Shown here: positions 8,299-17,970 of the stretch, one piece after another
Position numbering within the stretch: position 1 is the first letter of the stretch
Layout: each line of letters opens with the position of its first letter
Assembly (NCBI GenBank): GCA_937891425.1
Contig: CALAGD010000088.1
Coordinates: 1-64,000 of the forward strand
Reading direction: 5' to 3'
Source: an uncultured Pigmentiphaga sp.
GTDB taxonomy: Bacteria; Pseudomonadota; Gammaproteobacteria; Burkholderiales; Burkholderiaceae_B
Length of the DNA: 64,000 nt
Translations under genes and position numbers: made by a program
The notes under the pieces: model-generated
The model's input: the letters and a program-made list of their open reading frames with translations, nothing else
What the model was told of the DNA's origin: nothing
The model's database searches: none

Positions 8299-9603
8299 CT
8301 ACGGGTAAAGTCCGCGTACCTCGCGTGCCTGCAGGATGCGCGTGCAGGCGACGATGTAAGCGGCCGTGCGCAGCGACACCTTGCGTTCGCTGGCCACCTC
8401 CCAGATGCTGTCGAACGCGTCCTGCATCAGGCGTTCAAGACGCTGGTTGATTTCATTCTCTGTCCAGAAATAGCTGACGAAATCCTGCACCCACTCAAAG
8501 TAGCTGACAGTTACGCCACCAGCGTTCGCGATTACGTCGGGCACCAGCAGGACATTCTTCTCGGCAAGGATGTCGTCGGCTTCGGGGGTGGTGGGGCCAT
8601 TTGCTCCTTCCACCACGATGCGGGCCCTGATGCTGCCGGCATTTGCGCGCGTGATCTGCGATTCGAGGGCAGCGGGCACCAGCACGTCGCAGTCCAGTTG
8701 CCAGAACCCGGCGTCGGGCAGCGGCTCGGCGCGCGGAAAGCCCGCGACTCCGCCGGTCTCCTCGACGTACTGCGTCAGCTCGAAAATATTGATGCCCGCA
8801 GGGTGGTACACCGTACCGGTGTGGTCCTGGACGGCGATGACGTCCGCTTCAGCCTGGTGGAACAGGCGCGCCGCGGTACCTCCGACATTGCCAAAGCCCT
8901 GCACGATGATGCGGGCACCCGCCAGCTCGATACCGGCTTTTCGCATGGCAGCACGGGCCATGACGAATACGCCGCGCCCGGTGGCTTCGGTACGCCCCAG
9001 GCTGCCGCCAAGCGCCACCGGCTTGCCGGTGACCACGCCGGTGACGGTGTTGCCGACGTTCATGGAGTAGGTGTCCATCATCCATGCCATGATCTGGGCG
9101 TTCGTGTTTACGTCGGGCGCGGGGATGTCCTTGTGTGGTCCGATGATGAGACCGATCTCGCTGGTGTAGCGCCGGGTCAGGCGCTCGAGTTCGCCCCGCG
9201 AAAGCTGGCGAGGGTCGACCCGAATGCCGCCCTTGGCCCCGCCGAATGGCACATTGACCGCTGCCGTCTTGATGGACATCCAGGCGGCCAGGGCCATGAC
9301 CTCGGCCAGCGTCACGTCCTGGTGATAGCGCAGCCCGCCCTTGCCCGGACCGCGCGATGTATTGTGCTGCACGCGGTAGCCCTCGAAGTGGGCAATGGTG
9401 CCATCATCCAGTTCAATGGGGACGTCGACGATCAGCGTGCGCTTCGGCCGCTTGAGCGTCTCGGCCCAGCGCGACAGTGAGCCGAGGTGGGGAATGACGC
9501 GGTCGACCTGCTCGAGGTAGTGGCCCCACGGGCCAAGCTCATTCGGGTTGAGGTAGGACGGCAGGGAATGGGTGGGTACATTCCTGTGCGTTGCTTCAGT
9601 CAT
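8299..9603 (-). CDS. gdhA: Glutamate dehydrogenase (Glu/Leu/Phe/Val dehydrogenase family)
   Basis: A 434-residue cytoplasmic enzyme for reversible oxidative deamination of glutamate to 2-oxoglutarate. The substrate half carries [10 protein letters not shown] and the catalytic-lysine motif [13 protein letters not shown]. The nucleotide half carries the Rossmann motif [13 protein letters not shown] followed by an acidic strand end. The size fits the roughly 430-residue NAD-linked hexameric class rather than large GDHs. The ATG at 9603 (MTEATH) is taken as start; 12 further upstream codons are open but unlike the family. It is a lone gene, convergent with the MarR gene. Activity on other amino acids cannot be excluded from sequence. 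Confidence 0.92.
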   Translation of the reverse strand: MTEATHRNVPTHSLPSYLNPNELGPWGHYLEQVDRVIPHLGSLSRWAETLKRPKRTLIVDVPIELDDGTIAHFEGYRVQHNTSRGPGKGGLRYHQDVTLAEVMALAAWMSIKTAAVNVPFGGAKGGIRVDPRQLSRGELERLTRRYTSEIGLIIGPHKDIPAPDVNTNAQIMAWMMDTYSMNVGNTVTGVVTGKPVALGGSLGRTEATGRGVFVMARAAMRKAGIELAGARIIVQGFGNVGGTAARLFHQAEADVIAVQDHTGTVYHPAGINIFELTQYVEETGGVAGFPRAEPLPDAGFWQLDCDVLVPAALESQITRANAGSIRARIVVEGANGPTTPEADDILAEKNVLLVPDVIANAGGVTVSYFEWVQDFVSYFWTENEINQRLERLMQDAFDSIWEVASERKVSLRTAAYIVACTRILQAREVRGLYP

Positions 9604-9682
9604 GACGATTTTCCGACTAGACGACGTGAAGAATGCCACCGCCGTGCGTGCGGGGGCGGCCAGGAAGCCGGAGCGGGCTTGT

Positions 9683-10897
9683 TCAGAGCGAACCCGTGCG
9701 GTCGTAGGCGAAACCAGGCAGAGGCAGGTTTACCTCGCGGCCCACGGCCAGTACCTTGAAAAGTTCACCCATTTCGGCTTCGGAGATGAGCTTTTGCACG
9801 GCATTCAGGCTGCGTACGTAGGCAGCAGGGTCGGCCGCCTGAAGCGCCTGCAGTGCGGCCGGCAGGCCGGCGTCAAGCAGGAACCGTGCCTGTGAAGTGT
9901 ATCCCAGTATGTCCAGGCCGCCAGCGTATGCGGCATCGGCCATGGCGGTGAAATCGACGTGCGCGGTGATGTCTTGCAGCCCGGGCAACTGGAGTGGGTC
10001 ATCGTGCGCGCGATGGCGGAAGTGACACATGAGCGTGCCCTGGGCCCGCTGCGGATGGTAGTACTCGTGCCGCGGGAAGCCATAGTCGATGAAGAATCCG
10101 GCTCCTGCCTGCAGCCATTCGCCCAGCCGCCGCATGAACGCCTCGGCCTGCAGGTTGATCTCGGAGACATAGCCCGGGAAGCATGGCATGCGCGGGCGCA
10201 CCGCTGCCTCCAGTTCGGTGGAGGCGAGGCGATCCTGCCAGACGAACGCGAAATCGGGCGTGGGCCCGGCTGGTGCGCCTGGCTGCTCGCCGCGGCCGGA
10301 CGCCGCAGGGCCGAGGGCGACGCCACGTTCGAACAGCGTATCGTCTTCGTCCCAGCGAAACAGTTTCACCGGCATGGCGTCCAGTACCTCGTTGGCGATC
10401 ACGCAGCCGGCAAATCCGGTGGGCAAGTCGTTCAGCCACTGCACCCGATCGCCGAAGGGAGCAAGTCTTGCCTGCTGGCGCGCACGCAGGTCGGGCGAAA
10501 CCTCAAGAATGGAGTAACGCACATCGATGCCCTGCTCTTCCAGGGCAGTGATGATCTGGGCGGCAAGCGCCCCGCTGCCGGCGCCAAATTCGAGTACCTC
10601 GCGCGCCTGGCAGGCACGCAGTACATGGGCCACCGGTTGCGCCAGCACATGGCCGAACAGAGGCGTCAGTTCGGGGGCAGTGATGAAATCGCCTGCTGTC
10701 GCGGCCGGATTGTTTTCGGCCAGTTTCACGCTGCCGGCCGCATAATAGCCCAGCCCGGGGGCGTACAAAACTTCGTGCATGTAGGCATCGAAGGGCAGCC
10801 AGCCACCGGCGGCTTCGATGTGCGTTCGCACATGCTCCGCCACACGACAGGCGTGTTCACGGGAGATGGGGTCGAGTTGGGGGGCAAGGCTGAACAT
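9683..10897 (-). CDS. Class I SAM-dependent methyltransferase, MidA/NDUFAF7 family
   Basis: A 404-residue protein. The SAM-binding glycine motif [10 protein letters not shown] is at about residues 103-112, followed by [14 protein letters not shown] and the post-motif ANEVLDAMP. These are signatures of the MidA/NDUFAF7 family, whose mitochondrial member methylates an arginine of a complex I subunit; the bacterial substrate is uncertain. The N-terminal [20 protein letters not shown] segment is also characteristic. It precedes no obvious partner; the next gene upstream on this strand is ung, 42 bases away, so they may share a transcript. Confidence 0.88.
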   Translation of the reverse strand: MFSLAPQLDPISREHACRVAEHVRTHIEAAGGWLPFDAYMHEVLYAPGLGYYAAGSVKLAENNPAATAGDFITAPELTPLFGHVLAQPVAHVLRACQAREVLEFGAGSGALAAQIITALEEQGIDVRYSILEVSPDLRARQQARLAPFGDRVQWLNDLPTGFAGCVIANEVLDAMPVKLFRWDEDDTLFERGVALGPAASGRGEQPGAPAGPTPDFAFVWQDRLASTELEAAVRPRMPCFPGYVSEINLQAEAFMRRLGEWLQAGAGFFIDYGFPRHEYYHPQRAQGTLMCHFRHRAHDDPLQLPGLQDITAHVDFTAMADAAYAGGLDILGYTSQARFLLDAGLPAALQALQAADPAAYVRSLNAVQKLISEAEMGELFKVLAVGREVNLPLPGFAYDRTGSL

Positions 10898-10939
10898 GGC
10901 GGAATGACCGAAGCAATGACGCCGGAATGAACCGGACCA

Positions 10940-11695
10940 TCAGGATACGGGAACCGGATCGCCGATCCAGTCGATGGGAGGACGCTGCATTCGTGCCAAC
11001 CAGTCGTTCGCAATTGCGAAATGCCGGCATCCCAGGAATGGCACCGGGGGGCGCTGGGCGGACAGTGGTGACGGATGGTTGGCCATCAGGACGAGGTGTT
11101 TCGAACTCGCCGGAATCAGCTGGCGTTTCGACTGGGCATGTGATCCCCAGAGCATGAATACCTTGGGTGCGGATTCTTCGGCGAGATAGGCAATGATGGT
11201 GTCGGTGAAGGCTTCCCAGCCGCGGCCAGCGTGCGAACCGGCCTGTCCCTCCTCGACCGTCAGCAGGGTGTTGAGCAGCAGTACGCCCTGCTGCGCCCAC
11301 CGGGACAGGTCGTTGTTGAACATCTGGGGGCGACCCCCGTAACATGCGGCCACCTCGGTGAAGATGTTTCGCAGGCTGGGCGGCCGTGCCTGCGTGCGTG
11401 GCACCGAGAATGCCAGACCCTGGGCCTGTCCGGGGCCATGGTATGGGTCCTGCCCGAGCAGCACGACGCGCACGTCGCCCGGGGTGGTCAGTTCAAGGGC
11501 ACGGAAGGGTGTGGACGGATACACCGTGGCACCCTTGCGTACGCGTTCGTCGACAAAGGCACAAAGCTGCTGGAAAACTGCAGATTCCAGCACCGGTTGC
11601 AGTACGCGCCGCCAGCTGTCGCTGAGGCGGTCGACGTGGGCGGAAATCGGTTCGACCAGCCGGTTGGCAGGGCCGGCACCTCCGGGAACTGTCAT
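10940..11695 (-). CDS. ung: Uracil-DNA glycosylase, family 1
   Basis: A 251-residue base-excision repair enzyme that removes uracil from DNA. Motif A, GQDPYHGPGQAQGLAFSVP, contains the catalytic Asp. The central LLNTLLTVEEGQAGSH and the C-terminal HPSPLSAQR with its catalytic His are intact. The second of two in-frame ATGs (11695) is chosen because AGGAA is six bases upstream; the first (11701) would abut that site. It lies 29 bases downstream of trpC on the same strand and may be read from the trp transcript. Confidence 0.95.
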   Translation of the reverse strand: MTVPGGAGPANRLVEPISAHVDRLSDSWRRVLQPVLESAVFQQLCAFVDERVRKGATVYPSTPFRALELTTPGDVRVVLLGQDPYHGPGQAQGLAFSVPRTQARPPSLRNIFTEVAACYGGRPQMFNNDLSRWAQQGVLLLNTLLTVEEGQAGSHAGRGWEAFTDTIIAYLAEESAPKVFMLWGSHAQSKRQLIPASSKHLVLMANHPSPLSAQRPPVPFLGCRHFAIANDWLARMQRPPIDWIGDPVPVS

Positions 11696-11724
11696 GGCCA
11701 TTTCCTGTTGAGCGGTGGCAGGGC

Positions 11725-12513
11725 TCAGGCGAACAGCCGCGCAAGGGCATCGCCAGGGTCCGGCGCGCGCATCAGGGTTTCGCCGATGAGGAAGGCATGC
11801 ACGTCGTGGTGACGCATGCGTTCGACATCCTCGCGCGTGGCGATGCCGCTTTCGGTGACCACGATCTTGCCGGCGGGAACGCGCGGCAGCAGCTGCAGGG
11901 TCGTGTCGAGCGTGGTCTCGAAGGTGCGCAGGTTGCGATTGTTGATGCCCAGCAGCGGGGTCTCCAGTTCGAGCGCGACATCGAGCTCGGCTTCGTCGTG
12001 AACCTCAACCAGCACGTCCATGCCCAGGTCATGCGCCAGTGCTTCCAGGTCGCGCAATTGCGCGGGTTGCAGGGCAGCTACGATGAGCAGGATGCAGTCG
12101 GCTCCCATCGCGCGGGCTTCTACGACCTGGTAGGAGTCGATGATGAAGTCCTTGCGCAGGACGGGCAGCGGGCAGGTGGCACGGGCCTGCCGCAGGTACT
12201 GGTGGGATCCCTGGAAGAACTTGACGTCGGTGAGCACCGACAGGCAGGTCGCACCGCCAGCGGCATACGAGCCGGCGATGAATGTCGGGTCGAAATCCTC
12301 GCGAATGATCCCCTTCGAGGGAGAGGCCTTCTTGATTTCCGCGATGACCGCCGCGCGGCCTGCAGCGATGCTGCTTTCCAGCGCCGCCGCGAAACCCCTG
12401 ACGTCCTGGCGTGCCTCGGCTTCGCGCCGCAGTTCGGCCTCGCTGCGCAACTGGCGCGCACGGGCGACTTCTTCGGTCTTGACGGACAGGATGCGTTCGA
12501 GAATGTCGTTCAT
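11725..12513 (-). CDS. trpC: Indole-3-glycerol phosphate synthase
   Basis: A 262-residue (beta/alpha)8-barrel enzyme of tryptophan synthesis, converting CdRP to indole-3-glycerol phosphate. Visible motifs are [12 protein letters not shown] (substrate lysine), [30 protein letters not shown]-type strand, GINNRNL and VTESGI. This is a monofunctional TrpC, without the TrpF fusion of enterobacteria. The ATG at 12513 has GAGGA seven bases upstream. It is the last gene of trpG-trpD-trpC. Confidence 0.96.
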   Translation of the reverse strand: MNDILERILSVKTEEVARARQLRSEAELRREAEARQDVRGFAAALESSIAAGRAAVIAEIKKASPSKGIIREDFDPTFIAGSYAAGGATCLSVLTDVKFFQGSHQYLRQARATCPLPVLRKDFIIDSYQVVEARAMGADCILLIVAALQPAQLRDLEALAHDLGMDVLVEVHDEAELDVALELETPLLGINNRNLRTFETTLDTTLQLLPRVPAGKIVVTESGIATREDVERMRHHDVHAFLIGETLMRAPDPGDALARLFA

Positions 12514-12550
12514 GGATGGTCCTCGTCGATACGCGGGCAACGCGGCCGCT

Positions 12551-13579
12551 TCAGGCAAAACGGCGAGTGTACGCTGCAAACGATTCGAGCTTGTCGCGTG
12601 CGGCCCCGGAGGCGATGAGCTCGAAGGCCAGCTTGATGCCGCGGTCGATGGAGTCAACGGCATTGCCAGCATACAGCGCGAGTCCGCCATTGAGTGCCAC
12701 GATGTCGCGTGCCGGCCCAGGCTTGTTGCCCAGCGCCTGGAGGATGAGTTCGCGCGATTCCTCGCGGTTGCGTACCTTCATGTTGCGGTTCGACACCATG
12801 TCGAGGCCGTAATCCTCGGGATGGATCTCGTATTCGTGAACTTTGCCATCCTTCAGTTCACCCACCATGGTGGCGGCACCCAGCGAAGCTTCGTCCATGC
12901 CGTCCTTGCCGTACACCACCAGCACATGGCGCGACCCCAGCCGCTGCAGCACCCGCACCTGGATGCCGACCAGATCGGGGTGGAACACCCCCATGAGCTG
13001 GTTGCCGGCGCCTGCCGGGTTGGTCAGCGGCCCCAGGATGTTGAAAATCGTGCGCACCCCCAGTTCCTTGCGGATGGCCGCCACGTTCTTCATTGCGCCA
13101 TGGTGCGCGGGGGCAAACATGAAGCCGATGCCGGTGGCTTCGATGCATTCGCTGATCTGCTCGGGGGTGAGCGCCATGTTCACGCCCAGGGCTTCCAGGA
13201 CGTCGGCACTGCCCGATGAGGACGATGCGCTGCGATTGCCGTGCTTGGCGACCGGCACGCCCCCCGCAGCGGCCACGAACATGGCGGCGGTGCTGATGTT
13301 GAACGTGTTGCTGCCATCGCCGCCCGTGCCGCACATGTCGAGCAGGTTCTCGGGCGAATGGTATTTCACCGGCGTAGCAAATTCGCGCATGACCTGTGCT
13401 GCCGCGGCAATCTCGCCGATGGTTTCTTTCTTCACGCGCAGGCCCATGATGAGGGCCGCGGCGACCGTCTGCGACATCTCTCCGGACATGATCTGCCGCA
13501 TCAGGTGCAGCATTTCCTCATGGAAGATTTCTCGGTGTTCGATACAGCGCGTGAGCGCTTCGGTGGCTGAGATAGTCAT
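12551..13579 (-). CDS. trpD: Anthranilate phosphoribosyltransferase
   Basis: A 342-residue enzyme transferring phosphoribose from PRPP to anthranilate. The PRPP/Mg site [15 protein letters not shown] and the anthranilate-site segment [22 protein letters not shown] are complete, as are the [10 protein letters not shown] and LGPLTNPA motifs. The ATG at 13579 is the family-consistent start (MTISATEAL); no strong ribosome site is seen. It lies between trpG and trpC on the minus strand with short gaps. Confidence 0.96.
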   Translation of the reverse strand: MTISATEALTRCIEHREIFHEEMLHLMRQIMSGEMSQTVAAALIMGLRVKKETIGEIAAAAQVMREFATPVKYHSPENLLDMCGTGGDGSNTFNISTAAMFVAAAGGVPVAKHGNRSASSSSGSADVLEALGVNMALTPEQISECIEATGIGFMFAPAHHGAMKNVAAIRKELGVRTIFNILGPLTNPAGAGNQLMGVFHPDLVGIQVRVLQRLGSRHVLVVYGKDGMDEASLGAATMVGELKDGKVHEYEIHPEDYGLDMVSNRNMKVRNREESRELILQALGNKPGPARDIVALNGGLALYAGNAVDSIDRGIKLAFELIASGAARDKLESFAAYTRRFA

Positions 13580-13622
13580 GGCTTTACAGGGCAAGGAAGT
13601 TCTTGAGGAGAGCGTGACCGTG

Positions 13623-14147
13623 TTAGCTGAGGATCGATTCGGGGTGAAACTGCACGCCGTGGATGGGGAGCGTCTTGTGCTGCACGCCCATGATTTCGCC
13701 GTCGTCGGATTCTGCGGTGATGTCCAGACAATCCGGCAGGCTGGACCGCTCCAGCACCAGCGAGTGATAGCGGGTTGCGGTGTATGGGGATGGCAGCCCG
13801 CGGAAGACACCAGCCCCGGTGTGCCGAACTGCGGAGGTCTTGCCATGCATGACGGTTTTCGCCCGGATCACATTGGCGCCGAAGGCCGCGCCGATGGCCT
13901 GGTGGCCGAGGCATACGCCCAGAATGGGAATGTGTTCGCCGAAACGCTGGATGGTGGCGATCGATACGCCGGCTTCGGCAGGGGTGCATGGCCCCGGCGA
14001 AATGCAGATGCGGTCCGGTTTCAGCTGCGCAATGTCATCCAGCGTGATCTGGTCATTGCGTGCCACTCTGACGTCTTCACCCAGCTCGCCGAAATACTGG
14101 ACGAGGTTATAGGTGAATGAATCGTAGTTATCGATCATGAGAAGCAT
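13623..14147 (-). CDS. trpG: Anthranilate synthase glutamine amidotransferase component
   Basis: A 174-residue class I amidotransferase that supplies ammonia to TrpE. The oxyanion motif [12 protein letters not shown], nucleophile motif [11 protein letters not shown] and the His-Glu pair in [10 protein letters not shown] are present. The length, slightly under 190 residues, is typical. The start [14 protein letters not shown] at 14147 matches the family. The gene heads trpG-trpD-trpC on the minus strand. Its partner trpE is on the opposite strand about 1.5 kb away, which is not the usual co-directional arrangement. Confidence 0.96.
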   Translation of the reverse strand: MLLMIDNYDSFTYNLVQYFGELGEDVRVARNDQITLDDIAQLKPDRICISPGPCTPAEAGVSIATIQRFGEHIPILGVCLGHQAIGAAFGANVIRAKTVMHGKTSAVRHTGAGVFRGLPSPYTATRYHSLVLERSSLPDCLDITAESDDGEIMGVQHKTLPIHGVQFHPESILS

Positions 14148-14351
14148 GATGGTCTGCTGCCGCGTGTTGGATGTGTACGCCCGCCTGCCCGCACGACGCC
14201 GTGCCTCAAGCAATGGTTGCAACAGTTAGCAGGGGGAGGGAGAAAGGATGCGCGATGGACGCGCAGGGGGGACCGGTCAGTTGGCAGGCTTACGCCAACG
14301 CTGACGGGAAGAGATGGAGAAGGCGGAGAAAAAGACTTGCATAGCGACTTT

Positions 14352-14381
14352 ATTATGAACCCATTTCCCCGCCGTTTGCAA
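14352..14381 (-). promoter_or_regulatory. Putative sigma-70 promoter of trpGDC
   Basis: Read on the minus strand, TTGCAA (14381-14376) and CATAAT (14357-14352) are separated by 18 bases. Transcription from here would give a leader of roughly 200 bases before trpG. That leader contains a GTTGGC/GCCAAC hairpin (14280-14285 with 14294-14299) but no Trp-rich peptide. Confidence 0.4.
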
Positions 14382-14447
14382 GAACGTCGGCATCCCGTGT
14401 TGCGTAGCAGGCCCGATGGCGGGCAAGGATGCCGGGCAGGCGCGTAG

Positions 14448-15191
14448 TTAGGGGTGTGGCCGGCCGGGCTGTCCCGCCTTCGGAGCAGTATCGCCGGGCA
14501 CGGCGCCGGATGTGCTGTTCCATGACGATGCACGGGCCGGCCTGGCCGGCGCCGCGCTGGTCTGGCGCCGGCGCGTAGCCATGCGCATGACGCGTGCACC
14601 CACTACGGTTCCCAGCACCGACAGCACGATGACCATGGTGATGGTGGTGAGCAGCTGCTCCATGCCCATGAGTCCCGCCGCGCCTGCGCCACGCGCCACC
14701 ACGTACCCGGGGAGCAGCAGCGTAATGACCCAGACTACACCCGACGCGATATTGGCCAGCTGGAACGAGCGCGGGCGCATCCGCATCATGCCTGCGACCA
14801 GCGGGATTGTGGAGCGTACGGGGCCCAGGAACCGACCAAGGAAAATCGAGATGAATCCGTAGCGCAGGAAGAACAGGCGACCGTGTGCGACGGCACGGCG
14901 GTAGCGGCGCATGAAGGGCTTCTGGAGGAGGCTGGTACCGTAGTAGCGGCCCAGCCAGTACGATACGGCATCGCCCATGATGGCGCCGAGAATGAGCCAG
15001 GCCAGGGTGGTACCCAGGGGCAGGACGCCGCCGCCGATCAATGTGCCTACAATGAGGAGCGCCGCGGTGGCCGGGATGAAGAATCCGACGATCACCAGCG
15101 ACTCACCGAAAGCAAGCAGGGCAAGCACGGGGCCCGCCCAGAACTGGTGCATCTGGATGAAATGCGTCAGCTGTTCGACGTATTGATCCAA
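14448..15191 (-). CDS. DedA family membrane protein
   Basis: A roughly 247-residue inner-membrane protein of the DedA/SNARE-associated family, linked in other bacteria to undecaprenyl-phosphate or lipid flipping and membrane homeostasis. Landmarks are FGESLVIVGFFIPATA, DAVSYWLGRYYG and the signature FLGRFLGPVRSTIPLVAGMMRM, with several hydrophobic segments. The C-terminus is a long Ala/Pro-rich polar tail. TTG at 15191 is chosen because GGAG lies six bases before it; an ATG at 15251 without a ribosome site would add a His-containing 20-residue N-terminus. It is inserted between trpG and trpE. Confidence 0.85.
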   Translation of the reverse strand: MDQYVEQLTHFIQMHQFWAGPVLALLAFGESLVIVGFFIPATAALLIVGTLIGGGVLPLGTTLAWLILGAIMGDAVSYWLGRYYGTSLLQKPFMRRYRRAVAHGRLFFLRYGFISIFLGRFLGPVRSTIPLVAGMMRMRPRSFQLANIASGVVWVITLLLPGYVVARGAGAAGLMGMEQLLTTITMVIVLSVLGTVVGARVMRMATRRRQTSAAPARPARASSWNSTSGAVPGDTAPKAGQPGRPHP

Positions 15192-15476
15192 CTGGTACTC
15201 CGTAAGCTTGAGGCACTGTGGGTGGCCGTGAGCGTTTGCGTGAGGGGCCATGGCATGCGCCGCGGGTTGCTCGGGCGTACGGTTGAGAGCACCGACGCGG
15301 GGAAAATGTAGCAAATTGCTGACGGAGCGCCCCCAGGATGGCCAACGCGTGAACGGCGCGGGACTGAAATGGTATAGTAACGTAGCGTGCATAGTACCGC
15401 GCCGGGGTTCTGCTCCGCATCGAACCAGCCGTTCCAGCTTGTCGCTCAATCCATTTTCCTTTCCGGCTTGTCACAC

Positions 15477-15581
15477 ATGCCTGCCACACTGAACATCCAC
15501 GCTCTCTCCAACGTCCACGCGCAAGCGTCGTGGCGCTGGTGGCGCTGGTGCAACAGGGTGGCAGCGGCTCCGCGTGCCTGA
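15477..15581 (+). CDS. trpL: trp operon leader peptide
   Basis: A 34-codon open frame 125 bases upstream of trpE. Residues 18-25 read SWRWWRWC, giving four Trp codons within six positions (15531-15548), an arrangement expected by chance only very rarely. Ribosome stalling there under tryptophan starvation would decide between alternative RNA folds in the segment that follows. The ATG at 15477 is the natural start; no strong Shine-Dalgarno is seen, which is a weak point. A TATAGT box at 15373-15378 about 100 bases upstream could be the -10 of the transcript. Confidence 0.82.
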   Translation: MPATLNIHALSNVHAQASWRWWRWCNRVAAAPRA

Positions 15582-15686
15582 GCGCAAACTCTCGGGCAAC
15601 TCCTGGCTTCCTCATTCTCTGCCACCCGCTGCGTCAGGTCGTGCGGGTGTGGTGCATGCCTGTACGGCTCTGAAGCCGGGTGGCAT
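15556..15686 (+). promoter_or_regulatory. Candidate transcription attenuator of trpE
   Basis: Segment GCCACCC at 15621-15627 can pair with three alternatives: GGGTGGC inside the leader frame (15556-15562), GCGGGTGTGG at 15643-15652, or GGGTGGC at 15678-15684. A further hairpin, ATGCC/GGCAT (15656-15660 with 15682-15686) stacked on GGCT/AGCC (15666-15669 with 15674-15677), ends just before the trpE ribosome site and is followed by CGTTCTCCC. Mutually exclusive pairings after Trp codons are the hallmark of attenuation. The T-run is poor, so it may act on translation as well. Confidence 0.6.
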
Positions 15687-15706
15687 CGTTCTCCCAAGGC
15701 AGCACC

Positions 15707-17227
15707 ATGACAGAAATCGAATTCAATGCGCTCGTCGCGCAAGGTTATAACCGGATCCCCCTGATTGCCGAGACGTACGCGGATCTCGACACGCCTCTTG
15801 CGCTCTACCTGAAGCTCGCGCACGCCGGTCCCCGCGCCGGCCGCATGTCGAGCCTGATGGAATCGGTCGTCAATGGCGAGCGCTTCGGGAGGTACTCCTT
15901 CATCGGGTTACCCGCGCGCACCGTCTTGCGTTCATTTGGCACGCGTACGGAAGTGCTGCGTGACGACCAGGTCGTCGAAATGCATGAAGGCAATCCGCTG
16001 GATTTCATCGCTGATTACCAGCGCCGGTTCAAGGTCGCCCTGCGTCCGGGCATGCCCCGGTTTGCCGGTGGCCTGGCGGGCTATTTCGGTTACGACGCCG
16101 TGCGGCACATCGAGCCGAAGCTGGGGCCGTGCACCAGGCCCGATCCAGCCGGCATGGGCGATCCCACGCCCGACATACTGCTGATGCAGACGGACGAGCT
16201 GGCGATCGTCGATAACCTGGCCGGGCGCCTGTACCTGGTCGTTTATGCGGATCCGGCCGAGCCGGAAGCGTATTCCCGGGCGCGGGCCCGCCTGAACGAG
16301 TTGCGGGCACAGCTGCGCCGCCCCGTCGAGGCTCCGTACAGCCGTGCCACTCTGGAAACCGGCGAGCGCCGCGATTTCCACAAGGCGGATTACATTGCCG
16401 CGGTAAAACGGGCGAAGGAATACATCGCCGCGGGCGATGTCATGCAGGTACAGGTGGGACAGGTGATCACGAAGCCGTTCCGAGACGCTCCCTTGTCGCT
16501 GTATCGGGCATTGCGCACGCTCAACCCATCGCCGTACATGTACTTCTGGAACTTCGGTGATTTCCACGTGGTGGGCTCGTCGCCTGAAATTCTGGTGCGC
16601 CAGGACAAGGTCATGCACGGAGGCGAACAGCGTTCGCGTATTACGATCCGTCCGCTGGCTGGCACGCGGCGCCGGGGCGCCACTCCTGAAGAGGATGTGG
16701 CGCTGGCGGCGGAACTGCAGGCCGATGCCAAGGAGATTGCCGAGCACGTCATGCTGATCGACCTGGCACGCAACGACGTGGGCCGCATCGCGGAAATCGG
16801 TACGGTCAAGGTGACCGACCAGATGATCATCGAGCGTTACTCGCACGTGATGCACCTGGTGTCGAACGTGGAAGGCATCCTGCGCCAGGGGCTCGATTCC
16901 ATGGACGTGCTGCGGGCAACCTTTCCCGCGGGCACGTTGACGGGGGCGCCCAAAGTTCGGGCGATGGAAATCATCGACGAGCTGGAGCCCGTGCGGCGGG
17001 GCATTTATGGCGGTGCCGCTGGCTACCTGAGCTATGGCGGTGAAATGGACCTGGCGATCGCAATTCGCACCGGCGTCATCAAGAACGGTACCCTGTTCGT
17101 GCAGGCGGCAGCCGGTGTGGTCGCCGATTCCGACCCCGAGAAGGAGTGGCTGGAAACCGAAGCCAAGGCGCGTGCCGTGCTGCGCGCAGCCGAGCAGGTG
17201 CAGCGCGGCCTCGACGAACCGAACTGA
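15707..17227 (+). CDS. trpE: Anthranilate synthase component I
   Basis: A 506-residue chorismate-utilising enzyme making anthranilate with TrpG. The N-terminal Trp-binding region carries the feedback-type segment LMESVVNGERFGRYSFIG. The chorismate domain carries GDVMQVQVGQ, NPSPYMYFWNF, SSPEILVR, the loop IRPLAGTRRRG, LIDLARNDVGRIA, and the C-terminal FPAGTLTGAPKVRAMEIIDELE and GGAAGYLSYGGEMDLAIAIRT motifs. The ATG at 15707 has AAGG eight bases upstream. It is preceded by the Trp leader peptide and is oriented opposite to trpGDC. Confidence 0.97.
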   Translation: MTEIEFNALVAQGYNRIPLIAETYADLDTPLALYLKLAHAGPRAGRMSSLMESVVNGERFGRYSFIGLPARTVLRSFGTRTEVLRDDQVVEMHEGNPLDFIADYQRRFKVALRPGMPRFAGGLAGYFGYDAVRHIEPKLGPCTRPDPAGMGDPTPDILLMQTDELAIVDNLAGRLYLVVYADPAEPEAYSRARARLNELRAQLRRPVEAPYSRATLETGERRDFHKADYIAAVKRAKEYIAAGDVMQVQVGQVITKPFRDAPLSLYRALRTLNPSPYMYFWNFGDFHVVGSSPEILVRQDKVMHGGEQRSRITIRPLAGTRRRGATPEEDVALAAELQADAKEIAEHVMLIDLARNDVGRIAEIGTVKVTDQMIIERYSHVMHLVSNVEGILRQGLDSMDVLRATFPAGTLTGAPKVRAMEIIDELEPVRRGIYGGAAGYLSYGGEMDLAIAIRTGVIKNGTLFVQAAAGVVADSDPEKEWLETEAKARAVLRAAEQVQRGLDEPN

Positions 17228-17289
17228 TGGTTTCCCTGCCTCGCCGGTCGGCAACGCGGTCGTCGGCTGCAACGGTGGTCAGTGGCCGA

Positions 17290-17970
17290 TCAGCGCCCGG
17301 TGCGCGCGAGTATCCATTCGACTGCGGCCTGGAAGGTGGGGGCGATGGCATCGACGTCCAGTGAATGGATGTCGCGTCCTTCGTTATAGCCGTAAGGCAC
17401 GACCAGGATCGCGGTGCCGGCGGCACGTGCGGCCAGCGAATCGTTGATCGAGTCGCCTACCAGCACGGCCTGCCCGGGCGCCACGTCCAGCTGCGCGCAG
17501 GCATGCAGCACGGGCTGCGGATGCGGCTTCTTGTGCTCGCAGGTGTCGCCGCACACAACGGTGGAGAAGAAACCTCGCAGGCCGGTCTGCTCGAGCAGGG
17601 GCAGGGTGAATTCCGTCGGTTTGTTGGTGACGACGCCGAGCCGGATATTCTCGACGCGCAAGGCCTGCAGCCCTTCCAGCACCCCGTCGAAAATGACGGC
17701 ACGGTCGCCGTTGACGGCATGGTAATTACGCCTGAAGCTGGCCAGGGCGAGGTCGAACGGAGGATAGTCGGGCAGTTCCTCGGGACGTAGCGAGCCGGCC
17801 AGGACGCGGCGCACGAGATTGTCCATGCCCTTGCCGAGGAAGCTGGCGATCACGTCTTCGCGCAGCAGCGGCATGCCGAACTCCACGCGCATGGCATTGG
17901 CAGCATGCGCGAGATCGGGGGCGGTGTCGAGCAGCGTGCCATCCAGATCGAACAGGGCGGCCTCAAGCAC
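17290..17970 (-). CDS. gph: Phosphoglycolate phosphatase
   Basis: A 226-residue HAD-superfamily phosphatase. Motif I is [10 protein letters not shown] (nucleophile Asp8, Asp10), motif II lies in VVTNKP, the lysine region is HKKPHPQP, and motif III is [11 protein letters not shown]. It removes phosphoglycolate from oxygenase or DNA-repair side reactions. The GTG at 17970 is chosen because AGGGGAG is eight bases upstream and family members begin just before this point. It overlaps the end of rpe by eight bases, so the two are translationally coupled. It converges with trpE. Confidence 0.93.
   Translation of the reverse strand: MLEAALFDLDGTLLDTAPDLAHAANAMRVEFGMPLLREDVIASFLGKGMDNLVRRVLAGSLRPEELPDYPPFDLALASFRRNYHAVNGDRAVIFDGVLEGLQALRVENIRLGVVTNKPTEFTLPLLEQTGLRGFFSTVVCGDTCEHKKPHPQPVLHACAQLDVAPGQAVLVGDSINDSLAARAAGTAILVVPYGYNEGRDIHSLDVDAIAPTFQAAVEWILARTGR

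Noticed and set aside
14277..14342. 21-residue frame in the trpG leader with one Trp codon
   Set aside because: It has a single Trp, no ribosome site, and would start almost at the predicted transcript start, so it is not a convincing second trp leader peptide.
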